From Halohasta litorea (GTDB lineage: Archaea > Halobacteriota > Halobacteria > Halobacteriales > Haloferacaceae): a DNA stretch of 64,000 bases. Below the pieces are notes generated by a model. That model ran no database searches. It was not told where the DNA came from and was given only the letters and a program-made list of their open reading frames with translations. The DNA is taken from assembly GCF_024494645.1 (NCBI RefSeq), contig NZ_JANHDJ010000002.1, positions 248,001 to 312,000 on the forward strand, read 5' to 3'. This document shows positions 1 through 7,464 of this stretch, piece after piece. How positions within the stretch are numbered: position 1 is the stretch's first letter; each line of letters begins with the position of its first letter. A program made the position numbers and the translations under genes.

Positions 1-48
1 CACGTCGCCACGAGGCTTTCCCAACTGGGCGGTGAGGTGCCGATATGA
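1..48 (+). CDS. C-terminal end of an upstream gene (partial)
   Basis: Frame 1 is open from the first base of the window and ends at a TGA at 46-48, which overlaps the ATG of the next gene in an ATGA arrangement. Only 15 residues, ending GGEVPI, are visible. The overlap suggests that this gene and the next are translationally coupled. The product cannot be identified from so little sequence. Confidence 0.4.
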   Translation, partial: HVATRLSQLGGEVPI

Positions 49-305
49 CCGAGATAGAGTCAGTCGACACCGAAGACGACTACATTCACGTCAGATTCAA
101 CGACCCCGACCGCTACGAGACGATTCGGACGCCCGACTGGGCCGAAAACGCTGCCCAGTCCGTCTCTGAGAACGCCGAGGTCAGGACGGGCAAGCAGAAA
201 GGGGGCGACGAGTGGGAGGTCCAGAGCGTCCTGATCGAGAAGAGTGTCGGCGAAGAGAAGGCCACAGCGCAGGCCCACCGGATCGTCGACAAGATCGAAT
301 CGTAG
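45..305 (+). CDS. Conserved haloarchaeal protein, 86 aa
   Basis: This is a small acidic soluble protein with no membrane segment, signal peptide or cysteine motif. The start is the ATG that overlaps the upstream stop codon by four bases, so it is probably the second gene of an operon entering from the left edge. The composition and codon use are typical of the surrounding chromosome. I do not recognise a functional family. Confidence 0.7.
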   Translation: MTEIESVDTEDDYIHVRFNDPDRYETIRTPDWAENAAQSVSENAEVRTGKQKGGDEWEVQSVLIEKSVGEEKATAQAHRIVDKIES

Positions 306-372
306 TCGTCCCCCGTCGGACGGTAGTCGACAGGCTCGGTAGGCGAGCCACAGATCGGATGGGACTGTCACC

Positions 373-1338
373 ATGGTTCTACACACCTACTGGCGACGCG
401 CTGTGAAGTGGTTCCTGCTCAGCGGGGATCGGATTCGTATCGCCGTCGGACTCGTGGTGTTGTTCGGCATGGCCTTCGGCGCAGTCATCGCCGTCGGAAT
501 CAGCCCACTGTTCTCGATGCAAGCGTTGTTTTATGCCTACGGTGGTCTGATCTCCGGCAATCTCACGCTGATTACGGTCGTCGTCTCGATCAACCAACTG
601 CTGTTGTCACGCGAGCTGAACACCCCCGGTGAACTCGAAACCCAGATCGAACACGTCATCGAGTACCGGACGGCTATCGAGGACGCAACCGATCAGATCG
701 CCCCAGTGACGCCCCTGGAGTTCCTCCAGTTGCTCGTCGAGGCCACTCGTGAAGAGGCCCAACGGCTGGGTGGCTTCGGTCGGGACGGTGTGGTCGGTGC
801 TGGCGGCGATGACGTTCGGCAGGTCGCTACGACGCTCACCGACCAGATGGATCAGATCGACCACCTTCTGCGGCAGTCGGATTCGGGAACGTTTAGCGTG
901 CTCTCGGTGATGTTCGAGACCAACTACGCCCAACAGATCAACCGCCTCCGGCGACTCCGAGCACGACACGACACGGATTTCCCCGCGGTCGTCGACGAGT
1001 CGATCCAGACACTGATCGACCGGTTGCAGGAGATCGATATCGCACGCCAGTACTTCAAGACGATCTACTTCCAGCAGGAGTTGTCGACGCTCACCCGTTG
1101 GCTCCTGTATACTGGGGTTCCCGCGGAGGCCGTGTTGATCGCAACGCTGTTGGTGCTGACGGTGCCTGCAGACCGGCCTGCGGATATCCCGGTCCCGCCG
1201 GAGACTCTCGTGCCGCTGACGATCACGATTGGGCTCGTGCCGCTGGCGGTTCTCGGGTCGTTCTTCTGGCGGACTGCCACCGTAACGAGTCTCACCGCGG
1301 CCACGCTGCCGTTTACGACACCGGAACAGGAACGCTGA
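373..1338 (+). CDS. Membrane protein of unknown function, 321 aa
   Basis: The protein has two hydrophobic segments near the N-terminus (about residues 22-48 and 52-75), a long hydrophilic middle region (about 80-240) and two more hydrophobic segments near the C-terminus (about 245-268 and 278-305). That gives a four-helix membrane protein with a large central, probably cytoplasmic, domain. The central part is rich in charged residues and looks helical. No catalytic motif was seen. The next gene is convergent and ends at 1428. Confidence 0.7.
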   Translation: MVLHTYWRRAVKWFLLSGDRIRIAVGLVVLFGMAFGAVIAVGISPLFSMQALFYAYGGLISGNLTLITVVVSINQLLLSRELNTPGELETQIEHVIEYRTAIEDATDQIAPVTPLEFLQLLVEATREEAQRLGGFGRDGVVGAGGDDVRQVATTLTDQMDQIDHLLRQSDSGTFSVLSVMFETNYAQQINRLRRLRARHDTDFPAVVDESIQTLIDRLQEIDIARQYFKTIYFQQELSTLTRWLLYTGVPAEAVLIATLLVLTVPADRPADIPVPPETLVPLTITIGLVPLAVLGSFFWRTATVTSLTAATLPFTTPEQER

Positions 1339-1427
1339 GACCACGTCGCCGACTCACCGACCGAGGCTGTAACGATCCCGTCTGTCGTCGCAAGACCGGC
1401 ATCAATACGCTGTCATTTAAATACCCA

Positions 1428-2294
1428 TCAGTATGCCGGGCGTCGACTCCCGGTCGTGTCGGCCACACGACTCACCGGCACGTCGATCTCCGGCTGTCGA
1501 CCGCTGCTGGCAGCCGTTCGCCACGCGCCGTCGACGAAGTACTTGATCGCCCGATCATCGTGGTCGTCGTGGTCGAGGAACCACTCGCCGACGCGGAGGT
1601 GGAGCAACACCTCACAGTCCGTACAGTACCGATAGCCACTCGACCCGTTGCCGCCGTGGGCGGCCTGCCGGACGCTCTTGCAGAGGCGGTGTTTGCCCCA
1701 CCAACTGCCGCAGTCGGGACACTCATAGACGTAGGCGAAATCCGACCGACGGCGCTCGTAGTAGCTCGACGTCCGCCCCGGCAGTTCGAGGGGTTCGACC
1801 CACGCCAGAAAGGAGTCACCATGGCCCGTCTCGATGGTGAATCCGGCCTCGACCGCTGTACTCGCGCCGGTGGTCGAGGGCTCCGTGTCGGCGTGATCGC
1901 TGTGGTCCTGGGCGGCAGTCGGAGCCGGGCCGTCGGCCCGGAGTTCGATCCCCGTCTCGCCGACGACAGCCCGCTGGCCCTGGTGTTGGTACTGCCAGGC
2001 GTGGACGAGTTCGTGGCGGACGGTTTTCTTGCAGGCGTCGAACCCGGCCCGCTCGTAGGTGTGTTCGGTCAGCGTGATCGTTACCTGCCCGCCGCCGTCG
2101 TAGGAACACCGGCCGTGGCGACGCTTTGCCCGCGTTGAGGTCGCCCACGTGATCGCCGCGAGGTCGACGCCGTCGATGGGCCATTCGTCGCCGCGAACCA
2201 CGCTCTCCCCGTAGCTTCGTGCCCGCTCGGTGAGTTCGTGGCCGTCCGCAACCGATCCGACCGGCTGGATCGCCTGACTGTCAAGGGGACTCAC
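1428..2294 (-). CDS. SprT-like zinc metallopeptidase-domain protein
   Basis: The protein contains a HELVHAWQ segment, a HExxH-type zinc site of the SprT/Spartan family. Near the C-terminus there are two CxxC pairs (CPDC and CTDC) that probably form a zinc ribbon. SprT-like proteins are linked to processing of DNA-protein crosslinks, but the substrate here is unknown. The start is set at the GTG at 2294, not at ATG 2363, because a TATA-like box lies 24-32 nt upstream. That fits a leaderless transcript and removes an N-terminal stretch that looks non-coding. The predicted length is 288 aa. Confidence 0.75.
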   Translation of the reverse strand: MSPLDSQAIQPVGSVADGHELTERARSYGESVVRGDEWPIDGVDLAAITWATSTRAKRRHGRCSYDGGGQVTITLTEHTYERAGFDACKKTVRHELVHAWQYQHQGQRAVVGETGIELRADGPAPTAAQDHSDHADTEPSTTGASTAVEAGFTIETGHGDSFLAWVEPLELPGRTSSYYERRRSDFAYVYECPDCGSWWGKHRLCKSVRQAAHGGNGSSGYRYCTDCEVLLHLRVGEWFLDHDDHDDRAIKYFVDGAWRTAASSGRQPEIDVPVSRVADTTGSRRPAY

Positions 2295-2596
2295 TGGTGT
2301 GGCGGTTGGAGACCACCAATATATACTTGTTGTAGTGATAGTCCACACTGCCGGGCGGATCACGGACTGTTACTCAGTTAATGAAAAATCAGCACGGCAT
2401 AAAATTCGCCCTGCTTCATATGGTTCGCACCTGTTGGGTGTGATGGGTAGGACGTAGAGCAGACTGCCCCCGCAACGCTGCGCTGTCCTCCCTGTCCCCC
2501 ACTTTTTCGGCCCTCCCCCGTTCGATTTTTTGGACGTCTCTCGACTCACTGGCTCGGATCGTCTGCTGTGGACGGCCCCGTCGAAACCGTCTCGTT
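2295..2596. other. 300-nt intergenic region with no convincing gene
   Basis: The region lies between the stop of the upstream TrmB gene and the start of the SprT-like gene, both on the minus strand. The SprT promoter is at its left end. On the minus strand it then holds a purine-rich, G-run-containing stretch (about 2460-2530) and, further on, a 13-codon ORF starting at 2420 that encodes MKQGEFYAVLIFH. I see no tRNA-like fold or protein gene. An untranslated tail, a small RNA or an element remnant are all possible. Confidence 0.4.
2318..2326 (-). promoter_or_regulatory. TATA box of the SprT-like gene
   Basis: On the minus strand this reads TATATATT, centred about 28 nt upstream of the GTG at 2294. 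The position fits an archaeal TATA box driving a leaderless mRNA and was used to choose the start codon. Confidence 0.6.
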
Positions 2597-3391
2597 TCAG
2601 TTGCTGGCGGTGAACTGGCCCTGTGACATCAGCCGCCGGGCGATCACGACCAGCCCGTTGCCGAACCCCTCGCCGAAAATCGCGTGTTCCTCGCCCGTCG
2701 AGGGGACGATCGAACTCACCAGAATCGTCGACCGGTCGACCAACACCAGCCGCCCGATTGCCGTCTCGCCGGTGTCGTCGGGCTCCTCTCGCAGCCACTC
2801 CAGCCCGGAGACGAACGTCGTCGCCCCCGGCACTGCATCCTCGATCTGGGCTCTGATCGATTCGGTCAGCGCGCCGATCAGGAGGTCGACCTCGCCATCG
2901 ATTCCAGTGAGCTGGTCGACCAACGTCTCGGTGAGCACCGACTCGTCGCCGACGACGAACACGATCTCGCTGTCGGTCTCGCCGAGCAGCCGCTTGGTCC
3001 GATTTTCGATCCCCGTCGATCCGGTCATCGACCACACCTCCTGGATCGACGAGTCGTCGTCGGCGGTGTGGAGCTCGATGTCGTCGAGGGCATCGTGGAG
3101 CCGATCGACGCGCGTTTCGTACTGATCGCGGAGCGTCTCGGTCGCCTCCGACAGCGACACCGCTCGGAACTTCCGGGGACTCGAATGCTGGATCTCGACC
3201 AACCCTTGGGCCTCCAACACCCTGACGGCATCGTACACTCGTGTTCGGGGGACCTCGGTGATCTCGCTCAACTGCTTTGCTGTGCCCGTCGACTGCTGTG
3301 AGAGGCCGACGAAACAGCGCGCTTCGTACTCCTTGAGCCCGAGCTGCTGGAGCACGTCGACTGCCTCTTGTATGTTTTCCGATGGTGCCAT
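2597..3391 (-). CDS. TrmB-family transcriptional regulator
   Basis: The N-terminal 80 or so residues form a winged helix typical of the TrmB family, with the motifs GLKEYEARCF and PRTRVYDAVRVLE. The C-terminal part (about 110-264) resembles the regulatory domain of TrmB-like proteins rather than a DNA-binding module. TrmB-family regulators in archaea usually respond to sugars or other metabolites, but the ligand cannot be read here. The gene is a clear paralogue of the divergent gene at 3762-4535, with shared PRTRVYDAV and C-terminal NxLVVI motifs. The likely start is the ATG at 3391. Confidence 0.85.
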   Translation of the reverse strand: MAPSENIQEAVDVLQQLGLKEYEARCFVGLSQQSTGTAKQLSEITEVPRTRVYDAVRVLEAQGLVEIQHSSPRKFRAVSLSEATETLRDQYETRVDRLHDALDDIELHTADDDSSIQEVWSMTGSTGIENRTKRLLGETDSEIVFVVGDESVLTETLVDQLTGIDGEVDLLIGALTESIRAQIEDAVPGATTFVSGLEWLREEPDDTGETAIGRLVLVDRSTILVSSIVPSTGEEHAIFGEGFGNGLVVIARRLMSQGQFTASN

Positions 3392-3761
3392 GTGGGGGAT
3401 CCGGCAGAGCCGGTACTAGCTAAACGGACTGTGCCCACACGGATAGCTATTGTCACTCCATTTGTGAATGCTGTCGGTAGCAGAACCAACCGGTCGGCTG
3501 TTACCGTACCTTCTGTCGACACGAATACAGCCCACACGCTCTCATAAAAAAGTATTTTAAGGATTCAAGTAACAACGAACAGGATACGGCATACCGCTCT
3601 ATTTTATCCTATTTGGGGTGCTTATTGAATTTCACCCAAATAATCACAAAAAGATTATACGGTCTGGGAGGGGATGTGAGAGCACCCACGCACCACCACC
3701 GATTCGCTGTCGCGTGTCCCCTCGTCGTGCTCGGGTTCCGCCCGACACTGTCACCTCTCGC
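3392..3761. promoter_or_regulatory. Divergent AT-rich control region between two TrmB genes
   Basis: This 370-nt region separates two divergently transcribed TrmB paralogues. Its middle (3541-3660) is much richer in A and T than the surroundings and holds candidate promoter elements, including a run at 3544-3560 and a TATA-like box near 3650. An inverted repeat at 3611-3641 is listed separately. No open reading frame in it looks coding; the frame upstream of 3762 reads as untranslated leader. Confidence 0.5.
3611..3641. repeat. Inverted repeat, candidate TrmB operator
   Basis: The left arm is ATTTGGGGTG (3611-3620) and the right arm is CACCCAAAT (3633-3641). They are complementary apart from one extra G in the left arm, with a 12-nt AT-rich spacer. 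The repeat sits about 120 nt upstream of the plus-strand TrmB gene, where a dimeric regulator could bind. That it is the TrmB site is inference. Confidence 0.45.
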
Positions 3762-4535
3762 ATGACTCATGACCCACGTTCACAGCCGCACGCTGCGGCC
3801 ATCGCACAGCTCGAATGGTTCAACCTGAGCACGTATGCGGCCCGGACGCTCGTCGCCCTCTCGGGGTTGGGCACCGGGACGGCCAAGGATGTCAGTGAGG
3901 TCTCGGACGTGCCGCGGACCCGGGTGTACGACGCCGTCGACGAACTCCACACACGGGGGCTGGTCGACGTCCAGCAGTCGAATCCACAGCAGTTCATGGC
4001 GGTTTCCTCGGAGACCCTCCGCCGGAAGTTCGACGGCGAGACGAAGCGCCGGCTGTCGGTTCTGACGACGGCACTGAACAATCTCGACCCCGCCGACCGG
4101 CGGGTCGAACAGCGCGGGATCTGGACGGTCGGCGAGGAGGGCGCGATCGTCGACCGCCTCCTGGAGTTCTTCGCCGAGGCCGACGACGAGATCATCTATC
4201 TGGCTGAAGACGAGTATTTTACGCCGGATCTCATCGACGGCCTTGCGGCGGCCGACGACCGCGGTGTGTCGATCACCCTTGGCGGGCTCTCGGCGGACCT
4301 CCTCGAAGAGATCACCGCCGAGCTCTCGACCGTTAGTCGGATCGACGCCGCGCGGCCACCGGCAGTCAACCGGCTGCTGCTGGTCGACGGCAGTCGCACG
4401 CTCGCCAGCGTCCGGATCGAAGAGCCGGGCCCCGACATCGAGACGGCGATCTGGGGGGCTGGCGACACCAACAGTCTCGTCGTGATCCTCAAATCGATGT
4501 TCGGACTCAACGGGGAGTCGATCACCGACGAATGA
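3762..4535 (+). CDS. TrmB-family transcriptional regulator (paralogue)
   Basis: The 257-aa protein has a winged-helix N-terminus with GTAKDVSEVSDVPRTRVYDAVDEL, a pattern shared with the gene at 2597-3391, and a C-terminal domain of the same size and arrangement. The ATG at 3762 was chosen because the upstream part of the frame is not protein-like and the first helix begins shortly after this ATG. The two regulators are divergent, which suggests a duplication and possible cross-regulation. The ligand and targets are not evident from the neighbours. Confidence 0.8.
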   Translation: MTHDPRSQPHAAAIAQLEWFNLSTYAARTLVALSGLGTGTAKDVSEVSDVPRTRVYDAVDELHTRGLVDVQQSNPQQFMAVSSETLRRKFDGETKRRLSVLTTALNNLDPADRRVEQRGIWTVGEEGAIVDRLLEFFAEADDEIIYLAEDEYFTPDLIDGLAAADDRGVSITLGGLSADLLEEITAELSTVSRIDAARPPAVNRLLLVDGSRTLASVRIEEPGPDIETAIWGAGDTNSLVVILKSMFGLNGESITDE

Positions 4536-4548
4536 CTCTTCCTCCGTG

Positions 4549-4746
4549 CTACTCGCTCAGTTCGTAGCCGCTGTCTTCGATGGCCTCGCGGAGCGCCGCC
4601 TCGTCGACCTCGCCGTCGACGGTAACGGTACCCGCCTCGTGGTCGGCCTCGACGCCCGTACAACCCGGCAGCTCCGAGACCGCGGACTCGACGTTTGATT
4701 CGCAGCCGGTACAGCTCATCCCGCTTACTGCGAGCGTCTGGCTCAT
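4549..4746 (-). CDS. Heavy-metal-associated domain protein (CopZ-like)
   Basis: This 65-residue protein is a single HMA domain. The metal-binding loop MSCTGCE supplies the two cysteines (residues 12 and 15) that normally bind Cu(I) in CopZ/Atx1-type chaperones. No copper ATPase or copper regulator is adjacent, so its partner is encoded elsewhere. A TATA-like sequence lies about 26 nt upstream of the ATG. It is convergent with the TrmB gene that ends at 4535. Confidence 0.85.
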   Translation of the reverse strand: MSQTLAVSGMSCTGCESNVESAVSELPGCTGVEADHEAGTVTVDGEVDEAALREAIEDSGYELSE

Positions 4747-4814
4747 ATATAAACCGAGACGCCGATGAACTATTGATCTAACGGTCGAAACGGGAGCCGT
4801 CTCCCGTACCCATC

Positions 4815-5591
4815 TCAGTCGACGCGCTCGGCGAAGGCGAACTGCGGTTTGACGTCGGTGATCCGAACGCTGACCGTTTCGCCGGTCTCCGCGCCGGAGA
4901 CGAAGACGGTGAAGTCCTCGACTTTGGCGATGCCGTCGCCCTCGTCGCCGACGTCGACGATCTCGACATCGAGTTCGTCGTCGACGCGAACAGGTGCGGT
5001 CAGGCGGTGTTTTCCGATGAGATAGATCTCCGAGGAGCTGTCCCGTGAGGCGTCGGGGCTCGACCGCCGGACGTACTGGAACTCCTCGGCGATCTCGTCG
5101 GCGAGATCGTCGAGATCCTGGCCCTGGAACACCTTGACGACGAAATCGCCGCCGGTGCCGAGGTGTTCGCAGGCGACCTCGAATGCCTGCCGGGAGAGGT
5201 GGACCGACCGGGCGTGGTCCAGTTCGTACTCGCCGGTCATGTTCGGGGCCATATCCGAGATGATGACATCCGCACCGTCGTCGCCGACCTGTTTGCGGAG
5301 CCGATCTTTGGTCCGGTCGTCGGTCATATCACCCTTGATCGTCTCGATGTTGTCGTGGTCGTCGAACTCGCGAATGCGCTGGAAGTCGACGCCGATCACC
5401 TTTCCGTGTTCGCCGACCTCCTCGGCGGCGACCTGGAGCCAACCGCCGGGGGCCGCCCCGAGATCGACCACCGTGTTGCCCGGGCCGAACAGCCCGGTCT
5501 GCTGGTCGAGCTGTTTGAGCTTGAAGGCCGCCCGCGAGCGGTAGCCCTGCTGTTTGGCTCTGTTGTAGTATTTGTCTTTGCCGCGTCCCAT
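4815..5591 (-). CDS. rlmE: 23S rRNA 2'-O-ribose methyltransferase RlmE with TRAM domain
   Basis: Residues 1-190 form an FtsJ/RlmE-type SAM-dependent methyltransferase. The SAM site is VVDLGAAPGGW (about 41-52), followed by the ISDMAPN segment. Lysines in the FKLKQLDQQ and FVVKVFQG segments and a late glutamate fit the family's K-D-K-E catalytic set. Residues from about 195 to 258 form a TRAM domain, an RNA-binding addition usual in haloarchaeal members. The enzyme is expected to methylate a uridine ribose in 23S rRNA. It ends just before the HMA gene and probably has its own promoter. Confidence 0.92.
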   Translation of the reverse strand: MGRGKDKYYNRAKQQGYRSRAAFKLKQLDQQTGLFGPGNTVVDLGAAPGGWLQVAAEEVGEHGKVIGVDFQRIREFDDHDNIETIKGDMTDDRTKDRLRKQVGDDGADVIISDMAPNMTGEYELDHARSVHLSRQAFEVACEHLGTGGDFVVKVFQGQDLDDLADEIAEEFQYVRRSSPDASRDSSSEIYLIGKHRLTAPVRVDDELDVEIVDVGDEGDGIAKVEDFTVFVSGAETGETVSVRITDVKPQFAFAERVD

Positions 5592-5632
5592 ATATGCCCC
5601 TTTCAGTGATCCGCCCGCTTACCCTTGCCGAT

Positions 5633-6061
5633 TTAGTCGACGCCGTCGCTGGGCCGCCGACCCCACAGCCGACCTCGGTGCTCCTGGATCTCGAACCCAC
5701 ACGCAGTATAAAAGGATCGCACGCGCTCGTCGAACGTCGCCGACAGCGGCCGCGGGGCGGCCCGGTCGGCGGCGGCCGCGATCAGCGACCGCCCGAGGCC
5801 CTGCCCGCGTCGTTCTTTTCGAACGGCAATCGCGGATATATACCCAGTCTCGGGCCACGGCAGGTCGGCCTCGATCTCACGTCCATCTATCAGGCCGACT
5901 GCCCCGACCGGTCGCTCCTCGCCAGCGATCAGTAGACAGCCACGACGGCCGGTTAGTTGGTCGCTCACTCTGTCCGAGTCGGTCTCCAGGAGCGCGCCAT
6001 CGAACAGCCGCATCACCCCGACTAGATCGTCGGGGTCGGCCTGTCGGATCGAGGGCGTCAC
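5633..6061 (-). CDS. GNAT-family N-acetyltransferase
   Basis: The 142-aa product has the GNAT acetyl-CoA binding signature RRGQGLGRSLI preceded by the strand ISAIAVRKE, and a late FYTACGFEIQE segment typical of the family. The start is the GTG at 6061, which overlaps the stop of the upstream redoxin gene in a GTGA arrangement, so the two are probably translationally coupled. The acetylated substrate is unknown. Confidence 0.85.
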   Translation of the reverse strand: MTPSIRQADPDDLVGVMRLFDGALLETDSDRVSDQLTGRRGCLLIAGEERPVGAVGLIDGREIEADLPWPETGYISAIAVRKERRGQGLGRSLIAAAADRAAPRPLSATFDERVRSFYTACGFEIQEHRGRLWGRRPSDGVD

Positions 6062-6558
6062 TCGCTGGCGTTGCGCTTGTGGTCGAGTTCGAGCAGCAGT
6101 CCCTCGATGGTTGGCCGGTCGGAGGGCGCGTTGCCGACGTAGGAGTAGACGAGCCGGGGTTCGGCCCCCCGGAGGTCGATCATGACCGCCAGCGGCATCC
6201 GGCCCAGCAGATCGTGGAGCTCGCCCAGAAAGCCGAACCGGACGGGCTGGCCGAACCGGTCGGCGGTCGTGCTCTCGGGGTCGGCGACGACCGGAAACGG
6301 CAGGTCGTAGCTGGCGGCCCACTCGGCGGCCCGCTCTTTGGATTCGGGCAGCACCGAGACGACCACGGCGTTTCGCTCGCGGAACTCCTCGTAGCGGGCA
6401 GCGATCTCCTGGACCTGATTCCGGCAGTTCCCACAGAGGTGATCCCGCTGGAACAGCAGGACGACGAAATTCGCCTCCAGCGCGTCGAGCCGCAGGGGGT
6501 CGGGCCCGACCCCGCCGTTGGCCAACTCGAACGAGAGATCGGTCGGCTTCGAGTACAT
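6058..6558 (-). CDS. Peroxiredoxin-like redoxin-domain protein
   Basis: This is a thioredoxin-fold protein of the AhpC/TSA-like redoxin group. It carries a CGNC motif after the first strand (segment LFQRDHLCGNC) and a downstream FPVVADPES segment, as in peroxiredoxin-like proteins. It has no signal peptide, so it should act in the cytoplasm on peroxides or disulfides. The substrate and whether it is a true peroxidase are uncertain. It is first in a two-gene unit with the GNAT gene. Confidence 0.8.
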   Translation of the reverse strand: MYSKPTDLSFELANGGVGPDPLRLDALEANFVVLLFQRDHLCGNCRNQVQEIAARYEEFRERNAVVVSVLPESKERAAEWAASYDLPFPVVADPESTTADRFGQPVRFGFLGELHDLLGRMPLAVMIDLRGAEPRLVYSYVGNAPSDRPTIEGLLLELDHKRNASE

Positions 6559-6581
6559 ACCCGGAGTCTGTCGCCGACTGA

Positions 6582-6590
6582 CAAAAATAC
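6582..6590 (-). promoter_or_regulatory. TATA box of the redoxin gene
   Basis: The minus-strand sequence GAGTATTTTTG lies about 28 nt upstream of the ATG at 6558, the spacing expected for a leaderless haloarchaeal transcript. Confidence 0.5.
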
Positions 6591-6615
6591 TCAGTTTGCC
6601 CCGTCTCCCCCGTCG

Positions 6616-6816
6616 CTACCCGCCTTTTATAAGGCGCAACACCTGCACGTGGTCGACTCCGACGGGCTGGTCCTCCGGAACGGGCGAGCCATCGACGAGC
6701 ACAGAGACCTCCTGAGGGCTGCGGTCGACCGCCTCGACGAGATCGGCGTAGGTGGCCGACTCGTCGACGGTCACCTTACGGGACCCCTCGCCGACGACAT
6801 CGACGGTGACGTTCAT
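6616..6816 (-). CDS. samp2: Ubiquitin-like small archaeal modifier protein SAMP2
   Basis: The 66-residue beta-grasp protein ends in the diglycine RLIKGG, which must be exposed for adenylation by the E1-like enzyme UbaA. Its sequence, starting MNVTVDVVGEG, closely resembles Haloferax volcanii SAMP2 as I remember it. That protein is known both as a protein modifier and as a sulfur carrier for tRNA 2-thiolation. The internal ATG at 6816 was chosen over the longer frame because a TATA-like box (plus-strand ataaaa, 6840-6845) lies 24-29 nt upstream and the shorter form matches the family length. Confidence 0.92.
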   Translation of the reverse strand: MNVTVDVVGEGSRKVTVDESATYADLVEAVDRSPQEVSVLVDGSPVPEDQPVGVDHVQVLRLIKGG

Positions 6817-6839
6817 ACCAGGTGTAGAACGGCCGACCG

Positions 6840-6845
6840 ATAAAA
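6840..6845 (-). promoter_or_regulatory. TATA box of samp2
   Basis: The minus-strand TTTTAT centred about 26 nt upstream of the ATG at 6816 fits a leaderless promoter and supports the short start. Confidence 0.5.
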
Positions 6846-6929
6846 GGAATCGGGTAAGTGGCACGAGGATGGATACATTCCCAAAGAACCTAATAAAGAC
6901 AATCAACGAACAAATACTCGATCCCGGAA

Positions 6930-7301
6930 ATGAATAGAAGACGTTTCGTTATTTCATCTGGAATCCTCACCTCTATGGCCGGTTGTTTGTCAGAGAGCGG
7001 TGACAACTCCGGAAGATCAGTCGATGTACAGGTTGAAAACAGATCGGGAGATGCGTCACGAACTATTCATTTTGAGGTGTATTCCGGTGATGAATCAGTT
7101 TATTCCGAAGAACTGAGTCTGTCTACCGGCGAATCTGATACAATTGAACTGACTGGTGTATCTGGCAGAAAAACGTATCTCTTCGACGTCTCTTCCGACA
7201 ACGGGCTCAATGTCGAAGAAGAACACTCCGGAAGCGGATTGTATGAGGTCGAAATAACCATCTTACCAGACGAGATCGATATTTCCGCACTTGTTATTTA
7301 A
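6930..7301 (+). CDS. Tat-exported lipoprotein, low-GC orphan
   Basis: The N-terminus has a twin-arginine motif (NRRRF) and a lipobox ending MAGC, so it should be exported by the Tat pathway and anchored by a lipid on cysteine 19. The mature part (about 104 residues) is rich in beta-strand pattern and acidic residues, like an immunoglobulin-like or FxLYD-type extracytoplasmic domain. Its codon use is clearly more AT-rich than that of its neighbours, and the AT-rich stretch extends about 70 nt on either side. It looks acquired or fast-evolving. The function is unknown. Confidence 0.75.
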   Translation: MNRRRFVISSGILTSMAGCLSESGDNSGRSVDVQVENRSGDASRTIHFEVYSGDESVYSEELSLSTGESDTIELTGVSGRKTYLFDVSSDNGLNVEEEHSGSGLYEVEITILPDEIDISALVI

Positions 7302-7434
7302 AAACTCATTCAAGAATTTTTCAAGACGTATCTACCACTGATATCCCTTCTATACCACCACTCACGCGAATCCATCATCACGGATAGCCTTCGCCACTCT
7401 CCCTTTGATACTCCTGCAAGATGGTCTCGGGGTG

Positions 7435-7440
7435 TTTATC
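7435..7440 (+). promoter_or_regulatory. TATA box of rfcS
   Basis: The sequence GTGTTTATCATC places a TTTATC core about 28 nt upstream of the ATG at 7465, supporting that internal start over the longer frame. Confidence 0.5.
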
Positions 7441-7464
7441 ATCCCACCGGCCGCTTGTGGGAGT

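Noticed and set aside
2370-3035. Minus-strand frame covering part of the TrmB gene and the downstream gap
   Set aside because: Most of it is an out-of-frame reading of the TrmB gene with Arg-rich sequence. The tail in the gap has no recognisable domain.
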